Made by a program: the position numbers and the translations under genes. The notes beneath the pieces were generated by a model. It did not search any database. It had not been told where the DNA came from and saw only the letters and a program-made list of their open reading frames with translations. From an uncultured Eubacteriales bacterium (lineage in GTDB: Bacteria > Bacillota > Clostridia > Oscillospirales > CAG-382), in NCBI GenBank assembly GCA_934479825.1, contig CAKSOW010000006.1, forward strand, positions 44,000-107,999: a stretch of 64,000 nt of DNA, written 5' to 3'. Positions within the stretch are counted from its first letter, which is position 1. Each line of letters opens with the position of its first letter. This document shows positions 52,115 to 58,855 of the stretch, in pieces.

Positions 52115-53584
52115 TTATTTCTTGACATCGTCGGCATAACGATAGTCATATTTATACTTGTATTTGTTGCCGTACTTCTTGGAGCGGTAATAACCGTATT
52201 TTTTGTATTTGTTGCTGCAACCGTGAACGATAATGCCCAAAATCTTGGCATCGGCATTCTTAATATCTTCGACGGCTGAATCCAACATATCATACGTCGT
52301 TAATTCACTGCGTGCCACAAGAACGACACCCGAGCAATGTTTGGTCAGAATGGCCGCGTCGGTAACGACCGTAACCGGCGGCGTATCCAAGAAGATATAA
52401 TCGTATTCATGGCGCAGGGTATCGACCATATTCTGGAACTCGTCCGATTGAAGAAGCTCTGCCGGGTTCGGCGGAATTGCGCCGGCTGTAAGGCAATCCA
52501 AGTTGTCACGGACATTCTTACGAATAGCCTTTTCCAAATCCGTATAGCCGCAAACGACGTTGGTTACGCCTTCGTCTCTTTCAAGCTGTAAGTAACGATG
52601 CACTCTTGAACGGCGCAGGTCGCAGTCGATCAGCATAACCTTTGCTCCGGTCTGTGCAAATGTGATGGCAAGGTTAATCGCCGTCGTGGTCTTTCCCTCA
52701 CCCGGAGCGGCACTGGTTACGATAATCACACGTCCAAGCTCTTTCTTGGGCATGGAGAACATGATATTGGTACGGATAGCTTTATACGTTTCCACTGTAT
52801 CAAAATCCGATTTGCTGTTCAAGACGTTTTGCAATTCTTCAGGAAGTTCTTTCTCTTTTTTGCGTTTGGATGAACGGTGCGGATCCAAAGAGGTTTCACC
52901 TAAAATCGAAACGCCGTAACGTTTTGCAACATCGTCGCTCTTGTGAATTTTTCTGTCAAAGAACTCATAGATAAAGGCATATACCGCACCGAGTACAAAA
53001 CCGAGAACAAAGCCGATAGCAGTATTTCTGGCAATTCCTTTATTGTCAGCGATTGTAGGTTTTACGGGCGGGTCAACCACTTCAATCTCACCGCTTTTGT
53101 ACACGCTGATAAGCTTTGCAGGCGCCTGTGCCATAAAGGCTTGGGCGATCTGGTAAGCATCCTCCGCGTTACCGGCTGTGACAGTGATTTTGAGGAGTTC
53201 CGTATCGTTGACACTCGAAATGCTGATCATGCTTCCGATCTGCGTACCGGAATACTTACCGTCAACCGCATTGCTGATATCACGCAAAAAAGCACGTGTT
53301 TTTAAAATCTCGATATAAGTCGTACTGAGAGATTTGGAAGTATCAAGGTCCGTCTTTTTGATGGAAGTATCCGGGTCGCTTTCTTCTTTTTTGTTGCTGA
53401 CATGAAGAATTCCGTAAGATGTATACGTATCTGCTGTCAGATAGGTAGTTTTTGCAAACATGAGAAGCGCGGCCAAAACCGTTAAAACGATAATGACAGC
53501 TTTATGCTTCCAAAGCATCTGGATATAAGTAAGAATATCTTGTCCGCTTTCCTCTACTGTCTCAAATTCTTTTTCTCTCATCAT
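52115..53584 (-). CDS. Fused Wzz/CpsC chain-length regulator and CpsD bacterial tyrosine kinase
   Basis: A 489-residue fusion. Residues 10-60 hold the first membrane helix (KAVIIVLTVLAALLMFAKTTY), an external Wzz domain follows to about 190, then a second helix (AIGFVLGFVLGAVYAFIYEF). The cytoplasmic BY-kinase has Walker A VTSAAPGEGKTTTAINLA, Walker A' LIDCDLRRSRVHR and Walker B YIFLDTPP, and ends with a tail of about ten tyrosines (YKKYGYYRSKKYGNKYKYKY), the autophosphorylation sites. In many Firmicutes these are two proteins. Start ATG 53584 after AAAAAGGAGC. Confidence 0.93.
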   Translation of the reverse strand: MMREKEFETVEESGQDILTYIQMLWKHKAVIIVLTVLAALLMFAKTTYLTADTYTSYGILHVSNKKEESDPDTSIKKTDLDTSKSLSTTYIEILKTRAFLRDISNAVDGKYSGTQIGSMISISSVNDTELLKITVTAGNAEDAYQIAQAFMAQAPAKLISVYKSGEIEVVDPPVKPTIADNKGIARNTAIGFVLGFVLGAVYAFIYEFFDRKIHKSDDVAKRYGVSILGETSLDPHRSSKRKKEKELPEELQNVLNSKSDFDTVETYKAIRTNIMFSMPKKELGRVIIVTSAAPGEGKTTTAINLAITFAQTGAKVMLIDCDLRRSRVHRYLQLERDEGVTNVVCGYTDLEKAIRKNVRDNLDCLTAGAIPPNPAELLQSDEFQNMVDTLRHEYDYIFLDTPPVTVVTDAAILTKHCSGVVLVARSELTTYDMLDSAVEDIKNADAKILGIIVHGCSNKYKKYGYYRSKKYGNKYKYKYDYRYADDVKK

Positions 53585-53671
53585 ATTGCTCCTTTTTGAA
53601 AGTGAACCTTGCCGAAACAACACCTTGCTTTTATAAATAAGCCAGCACAATTTCATGCAATTACATAAGAA

Positions 53672-53700
53672 ATAATAGCACAGAAACTATGTTTTGTCAA
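53672..53700 (-). promoter_or_regulatory. Promoter of the exopolysaccharide kinase operon
   Basis: TTGACA (53695-53700), 17 bases, TATTAT (53672-53677), about 90 bases before the kinase start. Confidence 0.75.
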
Positions 53701-53825
53701 TGCTTTAAGCGCATTTTGCTATGAATTCCAACAGAAATACTTAAAATATTTCAATACAATTATCATAAATGCACATATTTTCGTGTCGAATTATAGAAAT
53801 TTTAGGAGAAATATATATTTTTAAT

Positions 53826-54002
53826 TTATTTGTGTTTTCTTCTTATAATTGCAACTGCATGGTTATACTCAGACAGGGTCAGAGCATTTTCCTCCAACAG
53901 CAGCAAAAAGAGTTTTTGCAGAGCGATTTCCTGTGCTTCAAGGATATTTTTCGATTGCGTGACAGATGTTTCTATCCGGATTTTCGTATTCTTTTTTATC
54001 AA
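53826..54002 (-). CDS. Small SHOCT-like protein (58 aa)
   Basis: A short reading frame with its own ribosome site: GGGGGAGTG lies 7 bases before a TTG at 54002. The product is MIKKNTKIRIE, a Ser/Gln spacer and a C-terminal two-helix motif (ALQKLFLLLLEENALTLSEY, then NHAVAIIRRKHK). The pattern of leucine-rich helix, turn and 'EYxxA' helix resembles SHOCT-type ends and the small protein at 60610-60930 next to recombinase 2. Such small proteins often accompany clostridial serine recombinases. No direct evidence of function. Confidence 0.5.
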   Translation of the reverse strand: MIKKNTKIRIETSVTQSKNILEAQEIALQKLFLLLLEENALTLSEYNHAVAIIRRKHK

Positions 54003-54070
54003 AGCGATTCACTCCCCCACATACTTATGTTGCAGGAAGTAAAATAATCCCTTCAAGAAGATGAGATAAA

Positions 54071-54109
54071 ATGAAAAGGGGGGCTTGAACAGTTTCCTGC
54101 GCAAGCCCC
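54071..54109 (-). terminator. Terminator of the agr operon
   Basis: Arms GGGGCTTG (54080-54087) and CAAGCCCC (54102-54109), followed on the minus strand by CCTTTTCATTTT. About 145 bases after agrD, with an untranslated stretch between. Confidence 0.8.
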
Positions 54110-54251
54110 GCTCATCATGAACAAGATTTTGAAGTGTTTTTGAATGTTTGTTTTTTTGTTTTTGTTTGAGTCCTGTACCGGAATATCAACTACCCACCGA
54201 AGCAAACAGTTGGTTTTTCCAAGATACATGCCCTAAGTAATTTTATTTTAC

Positions 54252-54413
54252 TTAGTGACAAATTTTGGAATAATTCCGGTATTTCGCTGCCAGACCCTGT
54301 AAGTTCTCCGGCTCTTCGGGCTGATGCATCGTTCCCGCGGATGCAACATCGACCGACTTCACAGCCGTTTCAAACGCAGCTTTTGCAAGTGCGTTCACAA
54401 TTCGATCCAACAT
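54252..54413 (-). CDS. agrD: AgrD-like autoinducing prepeptide (Ser-type)
   Basis: A 53-residue peptide gene too short for routine calling. It begins one base after the agrB stop, with GGAGGA as ribosome site in the end of agrB. The layout is that of AgrD: an amphipathic N-terminal helix (LDRIVNALAKAAFETAV), a short core and a charged P-E-rich recognition tail (HQPEEPENLQGL). Lined up on staphylococcal AgrD (five-residue ring then E/P tail), the ring is SAGTM, with Ser where Cys normally closes a thiolactone. A Ser ring would be a lactone, as known from Staphylococcus intermedius-group peptides. The only Cys is at residue 52, in the tail. Confidence 0.75.
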   Translation of the reverse strand: MLDRIVNALAKAAFETAVKSVDVASAGTMHQPEEPENLQGLAAKYRNYSKICH

Positions 54414-54414
54414 T

Positions 54415-55008
54415 TCAACTTCCTCCTTTCAGCGACTTCCGGCCAATCGGCATTAAAACCGATACAGCCGTCAAGGTTACTGCAATCGCAATACCTTCCT
54501 TTATTCCCAAAAATGTACACAAAATTGATAGTGCGGATAAAGCAGATGTCAAAAGAACTGCTTTTGCCTTGTTCGTTTCTTTTTGTTCTTTGCTTAACGG
54601 TTTATTCGGATGAATCACCGGTGCGAAAAGAACCATTGTGCAGACATTGATCATGCCGAGCGCAGAAAGAAACAGCATCAAGGCGCCGCCAAGATAAGGT
54701 TCACACCACACTAAAAGCTGTGAAACAGCAAGTGTGATGAAATAAGTAAGAATCATGGAGCAACGGCATATGTGAAATGTCTTTGCATGAAAGCCGCCGC
54801 TGTATATGCGTACTCCGCATAAAACGCTCACAAAAATGAGACTTTCGGCAAACCGGCCGAATATAAGACCCAGAAGAAGAACAACTGCCGCATTCGTCAC
54901 ATCTGAAAGCATGAGCTTGAAACCGTATGCATAGACGCTGCGTAATTCCTCCGGCATGTCCTTTTTTAAATAAAGCCGGTCTGTTAAAGCATTTGCAAGT
55001 TTTTCCAT
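54415..55008 (-). CDS. agrB: AgrB, prepeptide-processing membrane protease
   Basis: A 197-residue membrane protein of the AgrB family with six hydrophobic segments. The catalytic His and Cys appear in RIYSGGFHAKTFHICRCS (near residues 70-85), the conserved spacing for the cysteine endopeptidase that cuts and cyclises AgrD. The ATG at 55008 follows AGGAAAGAG; the ORF extends 7 codons further but without a ribosome site. It is the first gene after the internal agr promoter. Confidence 0.93.
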   Translation of the reverse strand: MEKLANALTDRLYLKKDMPEELRSVYAYGFKLMLSDVTNAAVVLLLGLIFGRFAESLIFVSVLCGVRIYSGGFHAKTFHICRCSMILTYFITLAVSQLLVWCEPYLGGALMLFLSALGMINVCTMVLFAPVIHPNKPLSKEQKETNKAKAVLLTSALSALSILCTFLGIKEGIAIAVTLTAVSVLMPIGRKSLKGGS

Positions 55009-55029
55009 TTCTCTTTCCTTTCTGTACAC

Positions 55030-55098
55030 AGTATAGTGTTTTCACGATGCAATTTCAAGTAGTATGTGACAACTTACACAAATAGCGGTACAACTTAC
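55030..55098 (-). promoter_or_regulatory. AgrA-type promoter with LytTR direct repeats (agr P2-like)
   Basis: On the minus strand two identical 9-base repeats GTAAGTTGT (55090-55098 and 55069-55077) are separated by 12 bases, a 21-base period that puts them on one DNA face. Ten bases on is TTGAAA (55053-55058), then 17 bases and TATACT (55030-55035), 22 bases before agrB. This is the architecture of AgrA/LytTR-activated promoters, whose 9-base sites are spaced by 12-13 bases. Confidence 0.82.
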
Positions 55099-55178
55099 CT
55101 ACCGTCCGATTCCTGTAAAAGCATAATGTGGCAGATGAACATGCCGTCCCGTTCGTAGTATTTCAGCATTCCGTTGCA

Positions 55179-56399
55179 TCACCGCACGATTTCAAGAATG
55201 GATTTCGTCCCCAGACCATGCATGGATTTGTTCGGCTTGGTGGTTTCAAGATTCCGGTTTGTTTCTAACACCGATGTTTTTATGGTATTTGCTAATTCCA
55301 CCGTCAGATATTCCCCGTCGTTATGGACATCGAGCGTAATTTCCGGTTGTTCGGCAGCGCTTGTCGCCTCTATGGCGTTATCCAAGAGATTGCCAAAAAG
55401 CGCGGCCGTATCGGTCGGAGCAAGCGCAATAACGGTGCCCGATTTGATATTGATGCGAACCGGAATATTCTGATTGGCACACAGAGCGACCTTGGAATTG
55501 ACAATGGCATTGAAAGCATCGTTATCGGTCGATACATAACCAAGGAGCGTCGGCAGGTAGTCATTGGAAAGCGAGCGGATATACTCCTTGGCTTCTTTGA
55601 CTTTTCCTTCGGCTAAATAGGCATATGCCGTGCAAAGCTGATTTTTGATATCGTGTCTGACCGTTTTCATCTTCTTGACAAATACATCCATCTCCTTGAT
55701 GTATTTTTCCGAAGTTTCTTTTTCCAGTTCTAACATTTGCATATTCAGATTCTGTTCGTATTCTTTTCCAAGAGCTGTGAAAAAATAGTATACAATTCCG
55801 TCCGCAAGCACAATACCAATCATAACAATCCAGATATAGATCTGGATATCGTCGTGATCCAACGTTGCTTTTAACAGTGAACCGAGCGACACAAGCGATA
55901 CCGTCGGTATCACCGCTACCAAGAGCCATGTGTTTTTGGTATGCAATGTCCGTTTGTTCCGGTGTAAGATCACTTCGGTAATAAAAACAAACAGCAGTTT
56001 GGTGAAAATCACGCAAGCAACGCGCGCACCGTTGAATACAGTCGCTAATTTTTCGGGGTCATAGCCTATTACATTGCATACGGTAAGATTGGTAAGAATT
56101 CCTATCGCATAAGCAAGGTAATACGTGACAGCAGACATCAAAAGCTGTGATTGCCATTTTCCGTTCAAGAAAATACGTGCATAGACAAAGTATAACAGGA
56201 TAAAAACAGCGGTTGCAAACGTTTCCACTGTGACAAGTTTGTTCATCGCGCACATGCAAAGGAATGAAAAAAGCCATGTCACGCAAAAGCCTATATATTT
56301 GTATTTATTTTTGAATTTTGTGCCGAAATAGCGTGTCATGAATTCGGTAAACAAAAATGTTTCAAAGAGATTTATGCCGATTTCAAAAAAGTTTTGCAT
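55179..56399 (-). CDS. agrC: AgrC-like sensor histidine kinase with premature stop
   Basis: A 406-residue HPK10-type kinase: six membrane helices (residues 5-210), a coiled linker, the phosphorylated His in TVRHDIKNQLCTAYAYL and the ATPase with N-box GNLLDNAIEATS and G-box HGLGTKSILEIV. Directly after LEIVR comes a TGA (55179-55181). Reading on in the same frame gives CNGMLKYYERDGMFICHIML and a proper stop at 55095, which is the normal end of an AgrC ATPase domain. So the chain is cut about 27 residues short by a single stop codon. It may be inactive, partly active or read through. Confidence 0.88.
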   Translation of the reverse strand: MQNFFEIGINLFETFLFTEFMTRYFGTKFKNKYKYIGFCVTWLFSFLCMCAMNKLVTVETFATAVFILLYFVYARIFLNGKWQSQLLMSAVTYYLAYAIGILTNLTVCNVIGYDPEKLATVFNGARVACVIFTKLLFVFITEVILHRNKRTLHTKNTWLLVAVIPTVSLVSLGSLLKATLDHDDIQIYIWIVMIGIVLADGIVYYFFTALGKEYEQNLNMQMLELEKETSEKYIKEMDVFVKKMKTVRHDIKNQLCTAYAYLAEGKVKEAKEYIRSLSNDYLPTLLGYVSTDNDAFNAIVNSKVALCANQNIPVRINIKSGTVIALAPTDTAALFGNLLDNAIEATSAAEQPEITLDVHNDGEYLTVELANTIKTSVLETNRNLETTKPNKSMHGLGTKSILEIVR

Positions 56400-57145
56400 T
56401 AAATCCGACTCCTTATGTATTCTTGATATTCGTCCTTGATATCATCGATGCGGTCTCTTCCGGCATTGAACGATGTGCCGTCTGTCATAAAGACTTCTCT
56501 GCTGGTTACTTTGGATATGTACCGGCAATTCAACAGAATGCTTTTCTGAATGCGAATGACGTGCATGGGATATAATTGACGCGCCGCGTCTGAAATCTTG
56601 CATCGCACGCGGATATCTTCCTTGACACGGTCATGAATCACTATATCGTTTTTAAAGGATTCAATATAGACAAGCGTATTGATATCCAATTCGATCGTGC
56701 AGTTTTCCGCATTGAGAAGAAATCTCTGCCGCTTTTCTTCATCCCGCGCGTCAATGACGGTAAGAAGCTTCGGCAGCACATTTTTAAGCTCTTCCAGATG
56801 ATTCTTTCGGATAAACCAGAACGGATGATATTCATAGGACTGAAAAACAAGATTCTCATGACTTGTGACAAATATCACCGATACATCCGGTTTACTTTGC
56901 TGTAATTTCTCTGCAAGGGCAAAGCCGTCCATATGCGGCATATTGACATCAAGTATCACTGCGTCGGCAAAAGTCCTGTTCCATTCCTCCAAAAGCAGTT
57001 TCGGACTGTCAAACACAAGTATTTCGGCCGACCGTTTCGACGGCATTGCCTTTTCTGCGGTTTCTTTGATAAGATTGGCAAATACAGCATTATCATCGCA
57101 GATAAACATACGGATTTCTTTTTTCATGCTGGGATTTAAGGACAT
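56399..57145 (-). CDS. agrA: AgrA-like LytTR response regulator
   Basis: A 248-residue regulator: receiver domain (residues 8-130) with the phosphorylated Asp in AVILDVNMPHMDG and the switch Thr/Lys in VIFVTSHEN and FIRKNH, then a LytTR DNA-binding domain (about 140-245) with VYIESFKNDIVIH and ILLNCRYISKV. It overlaps agrC by one base. I chose the ATG at 57145 (MSLNPSMKKEIRM) because AAGGTGA lies just upstream; a GTG three codons earlier overlaps that site. It should act at the repeats upstream of agrB. Confidence 0.92.
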   Translation of the reverse strand: MSLNPSMKKEIRMFICDDNAVFANLIKETAEKAMPSKRSAEILVFDSPKLLLEEWNRTFADAVILDVNMPHMDGFALAEKLQQSKPDVSVIFVTSHENLVFQSYEYHPFWFIRKNHLEELKNVLPKLLTVIDARDEEKRQRFLLNAENCTIELDINTLVYIESFKNDIVIHDRVKEDIRVRCKISDAARQLYPMHVIRIQKSILLNCRYISKVTSREVFMTDGTSFNAGRDRIDDIKDEYQEYIRSRI

Positions 57146-57176
57146 TGGGATCACCTTGGTTTAATTTTCTTCTTAA

Positions 57177-57205
57177 ATTATACCAAATCATCACGAAAAT
57201 TTCAA
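57177..57205 (-). promoter_or_regulatory. Promoter of agrA-agrC
   Basis: TTGAAA (57200-57205), 17 bases, TATAAT (57177-57182) on the minus strand, 30 bases before agrA. Confidence 0.7.
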
Positions 57206-57235
57206 TATTTTTTCAAAGAAATCTCGGCTTATTCT

Positions 57236-57277
57236 CAAAAAAATCCGCAAGCACGTTTGTTTTCCGTGCTCGCGGAT
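57236..57277 (-). terminator. Terminator of hcp
   Basis: Arms at 57243-57255 and 57265-57277 (AAATCCGCAAGCACG against CGTGCTCGCGGAT), followed on the minus strand by a T-run. Confidence 0.85.
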
Positions 57278-57289
57278 GTGAATTCAATG

Positions 57290-58855
57290 TTAACGGTGCA
57301 AAGCTTTTTCCAAATCCGTTTCCGGTTTATCGGCAGGGGTAAGATGATACTTCTCCGCCAACACTTTCAAAACACCCGGCGATACAAAAGCCGGAATCGT
57401 CGGCCCTAAGATAATATTCTGAATGCCTAAATACAAAAGCGTCAACAGAATGCAAACCGCTTTCTGTTCGTACCAAGAAAGAACAAGTGTGAGAGGCAGA
57501 TCGTTCACGCTACATTCAAACGCATCGGCAAGAGCCAGCGCAATTTGTATAGCGCTGTATGAGTCATTACACTGACCGCAGTCAAGAATACGCGGAATGC
57601 CGTCGATTTCTCCAAGGTCTAAATCGTTGATACGGTATTTACCGCAGGCAAGCGTCAGAATGAGCGTATCCGGCGGCGTTAATTTGGCAAAATCCGTATA
57701 ATAGCTTCTGCTGGGCGATGCACCGTCACAACCGCCAATCAAGAAGAAATGCTTTATTTTTCCTTCTTTCACAAGCTTTACGATCTTTTCTGCCTGTGAC
57801 AGCACCGCATGATGCGCAAAACCGGTCATAACGGTGTTTCCGCCGTTCATACCGGTCATCTGCTTATCCTCGTCATATCCTCCGCATTCCAATGCTTTTT
57901 CAATTACCGGTGTAAAATCCTTGCCCTCTCCGATGTGGACAAGTTCCGGATAAGAAACGACAGAAGTGGTAAAGACTCTGTCCGAATAGCTTTCACGCAC
58001 AGGCATTAGGCAGTTGGTCGTAAAGAGGATAGGAGCAGGAATATTATGAAATTCCGATTGTTGGTTCTGCCAGCCTGTTCCGAAATTTCCTTTTAAATGC
58101 GGATATTTTTTCAATTCGGGATAGCCGTGTGCCGGCAGCATCTCACTGTGCGTATAAATATTGATTCCTTTTCCGGCCGTCTGTTCCAAAAGGAGCTTCA
58201 TATCGTGCAGATCATGTCCGCTGACGACAATAAACGGACCTTTTTCGATTGTGAGCGGCACTTCCGTCGGCACAGGTTCGCCATAAGCAGACGTATTAGC
58301 TTCATCCAATAATGCCATGCATTTGTAGTTGACCTCGCCGGTTTTTAAAACAAGCTCCAACAACTCCTCCGGCGATTTATCCTCCCCGATGGCACATAGT
58401 GCCTCATACAAGAACCGGTTAATTTCCGGATCTGTTTTCCCTAACGCCAGCGCATGATAGGCATACGCGGCCATTCCCTTGATACCAAACAGAATAAGGG
58501 ATTTCAATGAGCGGATATCCTCATTTTCCTCCCATAACGCTTTCATATCATAATCCTCAATCGCTTTGGCATTGATTCTACGTTTTTCGTTTTCAATATC
58601 CGTTTTCATTTGCTTGATGGTGACATTGTTAAAATTGACATTTGTAATGGTAGTAAATAAACCTTTTAGCACAAGCTCGTCTGTGCGGGCGGTAACATGT
58701 CCGTCTGACGAAGCACGCGCAAGACCAACCAGCGCACCAATCAGTTCATCCTGAAAATTCGCGGTGTCTGCTTTTTTGCCGCAGACACCGGCTTTCCCCT
58801 CACAGCCTGTGTTATGCGCCGTTTGCTGGCATTGGAAACAAAACATTTCTTTCAT
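57290..58855 (-). CDS. hcp: Hybrid cluster protein / hydroxylamine reductase
   Basis: A 521-residue Hcp. The N-terminal iron-sulfur ligands lie in MFCFQCQQTAHNTGCEG and KAGVCGK, and the hybrid-cluster Cys/Glu/His ligands in the C-terminal half, around FLIGGCDGASPSRSY, LTLACGKYRIND and ILDCGQCNDSYSA. Family members reduce NO or hydroxylamine in anaerobes. The ATG at 58855 follows AAGGAGGATTCTT. The 5' region is unusual: recombinase 2 reads through it and overlaps the first 44 bases, so the original promoter may be lost. Confidence 0.94.
   Translation of the reverse strand: MKEMFCFQCQQTAHNTGCEGKAGVCGKKADTANFQDELIGALVGLARASSDGHVTARTDELVLKGLFTTITNVNFNNVTIKQMKTDIENEKRRINAKAIEDYDMKALWEENEDIRSLKSLILFGIKGMAAYAYHALALGKTDPEINRFLYEALCAIGEDKSPEELLELVLKTGEVNYKCMALLDEANTSAYGEPVPTEVPLTIEKGPFIVVSGHDLHDMKLLLEQTAGKGINIYTHSEMLPAHGYPELKKYPHLKGNFGTGWQNQQSEFHNIPAPILFTTNCLMPVRESYSDRVFTTSVVSYPELVHIGEGKDFTPVIEKALECGGYDEDKQMTGMNGGNTVMTGFAHHAVLSQAEKIVKLVKEGKIKHFFLIGGCDGASPSRSYYTDFAKLTPPDTLILTLACGKYRINDLDLGEIDGIPRILDCGQCNDSYSAIQIALALADAFECSVNDLPLTLVLSWYEQKAVCILLTLLYLGIQNIILGPTIPAFVSPGVLKVLAEKYHLTPADKPETDLEKALHR

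Noticed and set aside
53769..54047. A plus-strand frame of 92 codons antisense to the small SHOCT-like gene
   Set aside because: No ribosome site and no recognisable domain; the minus-strand frame has GGGGGAGTG at a proper distance and a helix pattern.
54110..54251. Second AgrD-like peptide between agrD and the terminator
   Set aside because: An open frame exists after an ATG near 54230, but without ribosome site or the AgrD layout.
54324..54650. A plus-strand frame of 108 codons over agrB and agrD
   Set aside because: It is antisense to a gene with clear AgrB motifs and has no ribosome site; codon choice fits the minus strand.
55179..55181. Recoding of the agrC TGA as selenocysteine or tryptophan
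   Set aside because: TGA ends agrB and other genes normally here, no selenocysteine hairpin is evident, and an ordinary nonsense change explains it.
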